A stretch of 64,000 nt of DNA from UBA5336 sp964415675 (lineage in GTDB: Bacteria; Pseudomonadota; Alphaproteobacteria; Caulobacterales; Hyphomonadaceae): positions 1 to 64,000 of the forward strand of contig CAYQBG010000017.1 in NCBI GenBank assembly GCA_964415675.1, read 5' to 3'. Position 1 is the stretch's first letter. Every line of letters begins with the position of its first letter. This document shows, piece by piece, positions 44,125-51,433 of this stretch. Under the pieces are notes generated by a model. The model made no database searches and had not been told where the DNA came from. It saw only the letters and a list, made by a program, of their open reading frames with translations. The position numbers and the translations under genes are program-made.

Positions 44125-44270
44125 CTAATTCCGCCCCATCCGCTTATCCCTTGCCGCCAGCAGGCGCAGCCTCAGCGCGTTCAGCTTGATGAAGCCTTAT
44201 GCGTCTTTCTTGTCATAAGCGCCGGCATCATCCTCAAACGTCTCATGGGCTTCGCAGGAGAGCGAACAGG
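44125..44270 (-). pseudogene. Broken duplicate of the argG 3' end
   Basis: In the minus frame this reads SCEAHETFEDDAGAYDKKDA, then an in-frame TAA, then GFIKLNALRLRLLAARDKRM and GRN with a stop. The intact argG 0.4 kb away ends SEAHVTFEDDAGAYDQKDAE then the same sequence with one change. The DNA copies agree at roughly four of five bases, so the duplication is old and has decayed. No upstream part of argG is present. Confidence 0.85.
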
Positions 44271-44301
44271 CTAAACAGTGCGCAGGCCGAAGGAGCACCC
44301 C

Positions 44302-44457
44302 TCACTCCGCCGGCGCGTGTGAGCTGCCATCCTCCGCCTGCCGGCGCGCATCGGCGAGTTTGAGCCGCTTCATGCTGACAAGGTGGATCATGAAGATGGT
44401 TCCCATGACCAGCATGAGCAGCGCGAACACCAGGATATTGGCCAAGGCTTCACTCAT
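44302..44457 (-). CDS. 51-residue single-helix membrane protein
   Basis: Starts MSEALANILVFALLMLVMGT and has one long hydrophobic helix (about 5-30), then a basic and acidic tail ending SSHAPAE. Its ATG overlaps the last codons of the 70-residue gene upstream by eight bases (ATGAGTGA), so the two are translationally coupled. No family is recognised. Confidence 0.55.
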   Translation of the reverse strand: MSEALANILVFALLMLVMGTIFMIHLVSMKRLKLADARRQAEDGSSHAPAE

Positions 44458-44662
44458 CGCTTACCTCCAGTCTCTGCATGATATAGTAAGCGAGGAGAAA
44501 AACCACCATGGCCCCGATCAGGGCAAACACCCTGAAGAGAATGCTCAGGGGCCCTGACGCACCCGGCGCGAACAGAGACGCCACGACGCCCGACACGGCG
44601 ATAGCGCTGAAAAAGGTCGCGCAGAACTTCCTGATCTCGTTTCGTCGCTGAACCGGCGTCAT
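44450..44662 (-). CDS. 70-residue membrane protein with two helices
   Basis: Hydrophobic helices at about 15-34 and 40-62 and a basic N-terminus (TPVQRRNEIRKF). It overlaps the following 51-residue gene by eight bases. Together they fill the gap between argG and its broken duplicate. Function unknown; no database family comes to mind. Confidence 0.55.
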   Translation of the reverse strand: MTPVQRRNEIRKFCATFFSAIAVSGVVASLFAPGASGPLSILFRVFALIGAMVVFLLAYYIMQRLEVSDE

Positions 44663-44681
44663 GTCGGCCCCCGTTCGCGCT

Positions 44682-45920
44682 TCAATTCCGCCCCAGCCGC
44701 TTATCCCGCGCCGCCAGCAGCCTCAACCTCAGCGCATTCAGCTTGATGAAGCCTTCCGCATCCTTCTGGTCATAGGCGCCCGCATCATCCTCAAACGTCA
44801 CATGGGCTTCGGAATAGAGCGAATAGGGTGAGGTGCGGCCGATGAGGTGCACCCCGCCCTTGTAGAGTTTCAGGCGCACTTCGCCGGTGACATGGGCCTG
44901 GGAATGGTCGATCGCGGCCTGGAGCATTTCACGCTCCGGGCTCCACCAGAAGCCATTATAGATCAGCTCGGCATATTTCGGCATGAGCTCGTCCTTCAGG
45001 TGCGCCGCGCCGCGGTCGAGCGTGATCTGCTCGATCCCGCGATGGGCCGCCAGCAGGATCGTGCCGCCAGGCGTCTCATAGATGCCGCGCGATTTCATGC
45101 CGACGAAACGGTTCTCCAGCAGGTCCAGCCGGCCGACCCCATGGGTGCGGCCAAGCGCGTTCAGCTCGGCCAGCAGCGCTGCGGGCGAGAGCGCCTCGCC
45201 ATTGACGCTGACCGGATCGCCCTTTTCGAAGCCGATGGTGACGATTTCCGGATTGTCGGGCGCATCTTCGGGGTCCAGCGTGCGCTGGAACACGAAACCG
45301 GGCGCCTCCTCGCCGGGATCTTCGAGCACCTTGCCCTCGCTGGAGGTGTGGAGAAGGTTCGCATCGACGCTGAAGGGCGCCTCGCCCTGCTTGTCGGCGG
45401 GCACCGGGATGCCATGCTCCTGCGCAAAGGCGATGAGGTCGGTGCGCGATTTGAAATCCCAGTCGCGCCAGGGCGCGATCACGCGGATATCGGGCTTGAG
45501 GGCGTAATAACCGAGCTCGAAGCGGACCTGGTCATTGCCCTTGCCGGTCGCGCCATGACAGACCGCATCAGCGCCGACCATTTCGGCAATCTCGATCTGG
45601 CGCTTGGCGATCAGCGGGCGGGCAATCGAGGTGCCGAGCAGGTAGACGCCCTCATAGACGGCATTGGCGCGGAACATGGGGAAGACATAATCGCGCACGA
45701 AATCTTCGCGCAGGTCTTCGATGAAGATATTCTCCTGCGGGATGCCCATTTCCAGCGCCTTCTGGCGGGCGGGTTCCAGCTCTTCGCCCTGGCCGAGATC
45801 GGCGGTGAAGGTGACCACCTCGCAGCCAAGCTCGGTTTCCAGCCATTTAAGGATGATCGAGGTGTCGAGCCCCCCGGAATAGGCAAGGACGACCTTTTTC
45901 GGCGGATTATCGATCGGCAT
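44682..45920 (-). CDS. argG: Argininosuccinate synthase
   Basis: 412 residues, full length. The ATP pyrophosphatase loop AYSGGLDTS (13-21), the GATGKGNDQVRFE motif and the C-terminal oligomerisation segment are intact. It joins citrulline and aspartate to argininosuccinate in arginine synthesis. A decayed duplicate of its last 47 codons lies downstream at 44125-44270. Confidence 0.97.
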   Translation of the reverse strand: MPIDNPPKKVVLAYSGGLDTSIILKWLETELGCEVVTFTADLGQGEELEPARQKALEMGIPQENIFIEDLREDFVRDYVFPMFRANAVYEGVYLLGTSIARPLIAKRQIEIAEMVGADAVCHGATGKGNDQVRFELGYYALKPDIRVIAPWRDWDFKSRTDLIAFAQEHGIPVPADKQGEAPFSVDANLLHTSSEGKVLEDPGEEAPGFVFQRTLDPEDAPDNPEIVTIGFEKGDPVSVNGEALSPAALLAELNALGRTHGVGRLDLLENRFVGMKSRGIYETPGGTILLAAHRGIEQITLDRGAAHLKDELMPKYAELIYNGFWWSPEREMLQAAIDHSQAHVTGEVRLKLYKGGVHLIGRTSPYSLYSEAHVTFEDDAGAYDQKDAEGFIKLNALRLRLLAARDKRLGRN

Positions 45921-46077
45921 GGGCGGGGCTCCGGTGGGGTCAGGGATTCAGCGCGGGATTTGGCGCTGCAACATAAGGATGTGACGCGCCCCGGCAAGAG
46001 ATCACCGCGTTCGCGCCGCGCTTGCGCCATGATTTGCAGCGAGGCTTGACGCACTCTGACACGGAGGGAGGATCCCC

Positions 46078-46815
46078 ATGAACCGCCTGATCGCCGCGCT
46101 TGCGGCTGCCATCCTGCCCATGAGCGCTGGCTGCGCCCATTCCGAAACAACTGCAATGGAGGACGAAGTGCACTCTTACATCCTGCTCGACCGCACCGGC
46201 TCGATGTCCGGCATCTGGGACGAGGCCCTCTCCTCGGTCAACGCCTATGCGGCGTCTGTGGCCGAAGAGGAAGACGGGGGAACCGATACGCTCTCGACCG
46301 AAATCACGCTTGCGGTCTTCGACAGCCAGGACGGGCTGCAATTCGATGTCCTGCGCCGGGGCGTGAATGCCGACACATGGTCGCCGGTCACTGATGACGA
46401 GGCCTCCCCGCGCGGCATGACACCGCTGTTCGACGCGATCGGGCGGATTGTGGGCCTGGCTGAAGGTGACAAGCCGGAGCGCGCCGTTCTGGTCATCATG
46501 ACGGACGGGCATGAAAACGCCTCGCGCGAGATGACGAAAGACGGCGCGAAGGCCGCGCTCGACCGCGCCCGCGAAAAGGGGTGGGAAGTGGTGTTCCTTG
46601 GCGCCGAATTTGCGAGCTTTGACGATGCCGATGCGGTCGGGGTTTCGGCTGCGAAATCCATGGCGCTAGGAGAGGGCTCGATGGCGCAGTCCATGGAGCG
46701 GCTTGGCAAGAAGTCGCGCGCCTATGGCAAGGGCGAGGAAGCCGAGATCGAATTCGACGAGGAAGACCGCGCCATCGCCAATGAAGAGGATGTGAAACAG
46801 CGCAAGGGCCAGTAG
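46078..46815 (+). CDS. VWA-domain lipoprotein
   Basis: 245 residues. A lipoprotein signal ends at the lipobox SAGC. A von Willebrand A domain follows: MIDAS segment LLDRTGSMSG (DxTxS instead of DxSxS), TPLFDAIGRI and VLVIMTDGHENAS. The ending is acidic and charged. VWA domains bind metal and protein partners, so an envelope adhesion or scaffold role is likely. GGAGGGAGG precedes the ATG. A CTCATCCTGAGCG repeat follows the stop. Confidence 0.8.
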   Translation: MNRLIAALAAAILPMSAGCAHSETTAMEDEVHSYILLDRTGSMSGIWDEALSSVNAYAASVAEEEDGGTDTLSTEITLAVFDSQDGLQFDVLRRGVNADTWSPVTDDEASPRGMTPLFDAIGRIVGLAEGDKPERAVLVIMTDGHENASREMTKDGAKAALDRAREKGWEVVFLGAEFASFDDADAVGVSAAKSMALGEGSMAQSMERLGKKSRAYGKGEEAEIEFDEEDRAIANEEDVKQRKGQ

Positions 46816-46836
46816 GGCAGATTGCTGCTGAGGGGC

Positions 46837-46863
46837 GCTCATCCTGAGCGAAGGCGAAGGACG
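46837..46863 (+). repeat. Dispersed palindromic repeat (CTCATCCTGAGCG family), copy 2
   Basis: GCTCATCCTGAGCGAAGGCG followed by AAGGACG. The first twenty bases match copy 1 at 6661 and the inverted copy near 48555. It sits between the VWA gene and the convergent hemN. Confidence 0.65.
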
Positions 46864-46916
46864 CGCCTGATAGAGAGCCGCTGGCAACCGCCACACAGGG
46901 CGGGGCGCACCCTTCA

Positions 46917-48272
46917 TCACACAGCGCGGGCGTGGCGGCCTTCCTGCGGCGTCTGGCGATAGGCATCGAAGGCCGCCGCGACAGGCCGCACCAGCATCCG
47001 CGCCGCTTCCGGGACAGTGATCACGCGGCCCGAAATGTCGCAAAGCCCCGCCTCGGCCATCGGGCGGGCTCGGGTCAGGGCCTCATCAAGCGCATGGGCC
47101 GGCGCGCCCATCTCGGAGCAGACCGCATCGAGATCGACTTCCAGATTGCACATCAGCGCCTCGATGGCGCGTGCGCGCAGCCGGTCATCGGCTGAGAGAG
47201 AGCGCCCACGCGCGACAGGCAGGCCGCCGGTCTCGACCGCCTGGGTCCATTCGCGCATATCCTTCGCCGCCTGCGCAAAACCTTCCTTGAAGGTGGAAAT
47301 GGCAGAGGTGCCGATGCCGATGATCGTCTCGCAAGGGTCGGTGGTATAGCCTTGGAAATTGCGGCGCAGGCGGCCCGAAGCCGCCGCGCGGGCGAGCGGA
47401 TCGACAGGCTTGGCGAAATGGTCGAGCCCGATCCGGGCATAGCCGTGCGAGACCAGCGCCTGCGCGCAGGCTTCGGCCTGTGCGGACCGGGCCTGCAGCC
47501 CCGGCAGGGCGCTGGCATCAATCGCCGCCTGGTGTTTCGCAAACCATGGGACATGGGCATAGCCGAAGACGGCAATCCGGTCGATCCGCTGGCGGGCGGT
47601 GAACTCGGCCGCCTCGACGATATCGGCCTCGGTCTGGTGGGGCAGGCCATACATGAGGTCGAAATTGATCGCATCTATACCGACCGCGCGAAGATCGCTC
47701 ACGGCGGTCTCGATCATCTCGCGCGGCTGGATGCGGTTGATCGCGTCCTGCACGGTGGGGCTGAGAGTCTGGACGCCAAGGCTGGCGCGGGTCACGCCGC
47801 TCGCCGCCATGGCCGCGATCTTTTCTGGCGAGAGCGAGCGCGGGTCTAGCTCGACAGCGATCTCGGCGCTTTCATGCACGGCGAATCTTTCCCGCAAATG
47901 CTCCATGAGTGCGAAGAAATCATCGGCCGCCAGCATGTTCGGCGAACCGCCGCCGAAATGCACATTTGCCGCGCCGCCATGCGGGGCGAGGCGTTCGGCC
48001 CAGAGATCGATTTCATGGTGAAGGCGGGTCAGGTAGCGCGCCACACGCTCATAACCGTTCGGCACTGAGGTGTGACACCCGCAGTACCAGCAGAGCTTTT
48101 CGCAAAACGGAATGTGTATATAGACTGAGACCGGTGCGCTTGCAGGCAGCGCCCCGGCCCAGGCTTCGACACGGGCTGCGGGAAAATCACTCTCGAATTC
48201 AGCCGCCGTCGGGTAACTTGTATAGCGCGGCACCGGCGCAGTCGCCCACTGGGTCCATCCTGGATTTGTCAT
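46917..48272 (-). CDS. hemN: Oxygen-independent coproporphyrinogen III oxidase
   Basis: 451 residues from the ATG at 48272, which has GGAG six bases upstream. The radical-SAM cluster ligands are C57, C61 and C64 (FCEKLCWYCGC, with C66 following), and HFGGGSPN and GLPHQTEADI are present. It oxidatively decarboxylates coproporphyrinogen III in haem synthesis without oxygen. Length and motifs match true HemN rather than HemW. In-frame starts upstream to 48311 lack support. Confidence 0.94.
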   Translation of the reverse strand: MTNPGWTQWATAPVPRYTSYPTAAEFESDFPAARVEAWAGALPASAPVSVYIHIPFCEKLCWYCGCHTSVPNGYERVARYLTRLHHEIDLWAERLAPHGGAANVHFGGGSPNMLAADDFFALMEHLRERFAVHESAEIAVELDPRSLSPEKIAAMAASGVTRASLGVQTLSPTVQDAINRIQPREMIETAVSDLRAVGIDAINFDLMYGLPHQTEADIVEAAEFTARQRIDRIAVFGYAHVPWFAKHQAAIDASALPGLQARSAQAEACAQALVSHGYARIGLDHFAKPVDPLARAAASGRLRRNFQGYTTDPCETIIGIGTSAISTFKEGFAQAAKDMREWTQAVETGGLPVARGRSLSADDRLRARAIEALMCNLEVDLDAVCSEMGAPAHALDEALTRARPMAEAGLCDISGRVITVPEAARMLVRPVAAAFDAYRQTPQEGRHARAV

Positions 48273-48463
48273 GATTGGCTCCATGCCAGCTTCATGCTGC
48301 CCCACCAGCACGATACAGATTGAGCCATGATAATCCCGTCGCGGGAAGCGTCAGGGCGCCGCATGTGTCAATGCGTCCGCCGCGCGAAATTCCAGGGTTC
48401 ACCCGCAATCGGAAAGGCAGATGGTGATGTCTCAGGGTTGGAACGAGGCAGAGCCCTCAAAGT

Positions 48464-48555
48464 CGCTCATCCCGAGCGGAGGCGAAGAACCAGCGTCCAG
48501 GAGCTGTCTCGCAGGTCCAGCTCGTCCTCCGCCTTGGCTCAGGATGAGCCGGATG
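48464..48555. repeat. Inverted pair of CTCATCCTGAGCG-family repeats
   Basis: A forward copy (GCTCATCCCGAGCGGAGGCG, from 48464) and a reverse copy (ending GGCTCAGGATGAGCCGG, near 48555) face each other and can form a large hairpin. The reverse copy overlaps the 3' end of the NlpC/P60 gene and provides its last codons and TGA stop. The rest of the gap 48273-48463 shows nothing recognisable. Confidence 0.7.
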
Positions 48556-49411
48556 GGGGTGTTGCCCCGGACGACAGCCAGTCTGGCGTCGTGGCTTTTG
48601 CGACCGGCAGATCGATGCGTTTCACCCCGATGGGAGCGCCATAGCGCGGAGCAATCCGCTGGATCGCGCTCGCCAGCGGCTCGATCGCGGTCGCCATGTG
48701 GAAGGCGTTGGAATGGATGAAGCGCTCAGGGTCGAGCATGAGGCCGACATGGCCCTTCCAGAAAACAAGATCGCCGCGGCGCAGGCGGCCGGGCGCCTGC
48801 CAGTCCTCAACCAGTTCTCCGGCCCAGGCGAACTGCATGTCGCTGTCGCGCGGCAGTGTCACCCCGCAGGCGTCGAATGCCGCACGGGTCAGGCCGGTAC
48901 AGTCGAGGCCGAGACTCTCGCAGCCGCCCCACAGATAGGGCGCGCCGACAAAGCGCTCAGCGACCCCGGCCGGGTCGGTCTCGAACTGGTCCTTCGCCAT
49001 CAGGTGCCGCTCAAAGACCCATCCTGCACGCGCGCATTTCGAGAAGCCGTTTTCGGAGCCCTGAACGGCGAGCTCTGAATTGAGACTGATGAGAAAGCGG
49101 GGGGCGGATTTGAGGTCGGGTTCGGAAAAGACATAAGTCCGCAGCGCGCTGACGCGGTGGGTCGTCTCAACCGGCGGGGCTGACAGCGCTTCCAGCAGCG
49201 CCCAGCCGGTATAGCGGTCGCGCAGGAGCTGGATCTGTCCGTATTCGCCGGCCTCGCGATGGACATGGAGCATTTCGCCATGCAGCGCCTGGGTTACCAT
49301 TTCGGCGTCGGGCTCGGGCGCTGAGCGGATGGCAACCACGCCGGCTGTGACCTGAAAGGGTTGCGCCGGGCCATCAGGCGTCGTCAGACGAGGATCATCG
49401 AATAGCGGCAT
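48539..49411 (-). CDS. NlpC/P60 family cysteine peptidase with SH3-like N-terminus
   Basis: 290 residues from the ATG at 49411. An N-terminal SH3-like cell-wall-binding region (about 20-140) precedes the NlpC/P60 domain. Catalytic residues are C171 (GLDCTGL) and H221 (KGHVGLML), with H233 nearby. It likely cleaves gamma-D-Glu-diaminopimelate bonds in peptidoglycan peptides. No signal peptide is seen, so it may act in recycling. Its last residues SGSS and the stop codon come from a dispersed repeat. Confidence 0.88.
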   Translation of the reverse strand: MPLFDDPRLTTPDGPAQPFQVTAGVVAIRSAPEPDAEMVTQALHGEMLHVHREAGEYGQIQLLRDRYTGWALLEALSAPPVETTHRVSALRTYVFSEPDLKSAPRFLISLNSELAVQGSENGFSKCARAGWVFERHLMAKDQFETDPAGVAERFVGAPYLWGGCESLGLDCTGLTRAAFDACGVTLPRDSDMQFAWAGELVEDWQAPGRLRRGDLVFWKGHVGLMLDPERFIHSNAFHMATAIEPLASAIQRIAPRYGAPIGVKRIDLPVAKATTPDWLSSGATPPSGSS

Positions 49412-49457
49412 GACCGGACCCTCGCCAGCAGGCATGGCAGAAATATGGAGGCACCCT

Positions 49458-50252
49458 TCAGCGCACCCGGCGCGGATTCATATAGAGATCGTCTTCATGG
49501 TGATCGAGATGGATCGAACGGCCCTCGGCCATGAGTTTCTGCAGGCCGTCCACATGTTTGCGGCAATCGCCATGGAAACGCAGCATGGCGCAGAACAGGC
49601 TCAGGACCGATTGCAGCTTGGAGCTGGCATGACTGTCAGCGAGGCGCACCTTCCAGGCCCCGCCAAGATTGACAACCTTGCCATCGAGCCGGCCGACGCG
49701 CGTCCCGTCCGGACCGAACAGGTTGAAATCGGCACCGATGCTGACCCGGTCGCGGCGCAGGCGGTAGAAGACCGGGCCATCCTCAGTCAGGATGAAGAAG
49801 GAGAACTTCTCCGGCACCAGCGGCAGGCGATGGGCCGAGCTTTCAAGCTGGATGAGCTGATCATGGCGCGCCAGGTTGATCGAAAAGGCGGGCGCTGGGA
49901 TGCCGTCGGAGCCATGGGCAAGCTGCAGCGAGCGTCCGACCATCATGTCGAGCGATCCGCGCCAGTTGAATTTTTCCGAGAACAGCTTGATCACCAGCCG
50001 GCGCTTGCCGCCGCGCTCATCATTCCAGATGCTCTTGCGATAGGCGATCAGACCGGTGCGCTCGCCATCTTCCCTGACCTGGCCGATCACTTCCATGTCC
50101 TTGGTGAACTGGTCGGATGCGGCTTCGTGCCGGGTGCGCTTCATGATGCCGAGCTCGACGTCATTCAGGTCGGTCGCCCACAGATCCACCTTGAACCGTT
50201 TTTCTGCGGTGCGGGCGGGTTTGCGCGCGGTTTCGGTATCGGAATAGGGCAT
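49458..50252 (-). CDS. Conserved hypothetical protein, possible LURP-one-like fold
   Basis: 264 residues from the ATG at 50252 (AAGGAG upstream). No signal peptide or helix. The segment FNLFGPDGTRVGRLDGKVVNLGG near residue 190 resembles the repeated strand pattern of LURP-one/Tubby-like domains, but this is weak. The frame is open upstream to 50531 only because it reads through the dispersed element at 50405-50523. It starts 47 bp after the NlpC/P60 start on the same strand, giving a likely operon. Confidence 0.6.
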   Translation of the reverse strand: MPYSDTETARKPARTAEKRFKVDLWATDLNDVELGIMKRTRHEAASDQFTKDMEVIGQVREDGERTGLIAYRKSIWNDERGGKRRLVIKLFSEKFNWRGSLDMMVGRSLQLAHGSDGIPAPAFSINLARHDQLIQLESSAHRLPLVPEKFSFFILTEDGPVFYRLRRDRVSIGADFNLFGPDGTRVGRLDGKVVNLGGAWKVRLADSHASSKLQSVLSLFCAMLRFHGDCRKHVDGLQKLMAEGRSIHLDHHEDDLYMNPRRVR

Positions 50253-50404
50253 GGGCCTTCTCCTTTGGCGGGCTTTTGTCCTCGCTCGCGCAGGGCGCCC
50301 GGCCCTGCAGCAGGTTAGCGACTGGTGAAAGACTCGCAGGAAATTCTTCGCAAAAGGTGAAGACAGGCTGTGGCCGGGGTTAACTCTTTCCTGCGGCAGC
50401 AGCG

Positions 50405-50523
50405 GCGAGGCGGGAAAGACTGACTGAAAGATTGACCGCATGCCCTGCCGAAGAGCCGGGCCCTGCGTGAGACAGGCTGGAGCCTTCCGTGGGAGGCCCC
50501 GGCTCAGGACCGGGGATGCGGGA
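50405..50523 (-). repeat. About 117-bp dispersed element, copy 2 (inverted)
   Basis: Read on the minus strand it begins TCCCGCATCCCCGGTCCTGA and shares long runs with the element at 43046-43162, including GGGCCCGGCTC and GCGGTC. It lies in the 351-bp gap 50253-50603, which otherwise has no gene. Confidence 0.65.
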
Positions 50524-50603
50524 TGAAACATGGACCGCGTGCCTGGCCTCCTGCATCATTTCGCTGGCGGCTGTCTTCGACGGCCTGCTAATGAAGGGTC
50601 ATC

Positions 50604-51338
50604 ATGCTGCTTGCTCCCTATGCCATCCCGTCTGCGCTTGTCCGGCGCCCGTTTGCAGCCGTGTTCTGGCCCGTGATCGCGCCGACCCTCACACTCTATG
50701 CGGTGGCCTTCGCGATCAGTCCGTTTGCCGGCGACTGGCTCAGCCGGACGCTTGGGGAGGGCGGCAGCGTCGAAGCGCGCTGGTTGTTGTTCACGATCGC
50801 GCATTTTGTCCTGTTTGCGGCCATGAGTGCCTGGAGCGACCAGATTGGCGCCGGGCCATTTGCCGGGCCGGTCCGCATCAGCAGGGAGTGGCTTGGCGTG
50901 GCTTCGGTGACCGGACCGCTGGTCCATATCATCGCCATTTCCGTGGTGACGGCCCTGTTCTCGAACGGCGATCCGGACTGGATGTATCGTGAGGGCTTCG
51001 ACACGAGCCTGTTCTCGCCGTCGGCCATAACGCCGGTCATGGTCGCCTTTCTCGTGCTGCTTGCGCCGCTTGTCGAGGAAGTGGCGTTTCGCGGCATTGC
51101 CCTTGGTTGCCTCATTGGCCGCGGCTGGAGCCCGCTCCTGGCGTCGGTCCTCACCTCGGCTGTCTTTGCGGGCCTGCATGGCAATTATGTGCTGCCCGCG
51201 CTCATCCCGGTCTTCATTACAGGGCTCTATCTGTCCTTCTTGCGGATTGCCTCAAGGTCGATGGCCGCGCCCATCGCCGCGCATGTAAGCACGAATGCGG
51301 TGATGCTGGCCCTTGCGGCCGGGCCGGTGCAGAGCTGA
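50604..51338 (+). CDS. CPBP-family intramembrane metalloprotease (Abi family)
   Basis: 244 residues with about six membrane helices. The motif LVEEVAFRG (EExxxR) is the first CPBP signature, and AGLHGNY and AAHVSTNA provide the histidine-containing motifs 2 and 3. The family (Pfam Abi/CAAX protease) includes prenyl-protein proteases and bacterial members linked to bacteriocin immunity and abortive infection. The function here is unknown. It is followed 95 bp later, on the same strand, by the TIR-TM-CARDB gene. Confidence 0.88.
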   Translation: MLLAPYAIPSALVRRPFAAVFWPVIAPTLTLYAVAFAISPFAGDWLSRTLGEGGSVEARWLLFTIAHFVLFAAMSAWSDQIGAGPFAGPVRISREWLGVASVTGPLVHIIAISVVTALFSNGDPDWMYREGFDTSLFSPSAITPVMVAFLVLLAPLVEEVAFRGIALGCLIGRGWSPLLASVLTSAVFAGLHGNYVLPALIPVFITGLYLSFLRIASRSMAAPIAAHVSTNAVMLALAAGPVQS

Positions 51339-51433
51339 GCATCTCCGGCTTTCCGATGGCTGACAGACGTGAAGGCAGACGCTAAAGTCTGGCCAGGGAC
51401 CGCAAGCGCGGCAGGAAGGGACACGGTGAGGCC

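Noticed and set aside
48318..48340. TTGAGCCATGATAA upstream of hemN as an FNR/Anr box
   Set aside because: Only the left half approaches TTGAT-N4-ATCAA; the right half differs at most positions.
50253..50531. N-terminal 93-codon extension of the gene at 49458
   Set aside because: The extension is a translation of the dispersed 117-bp element; the internal ATG at 50252 has an AAGGAG ribosome site.
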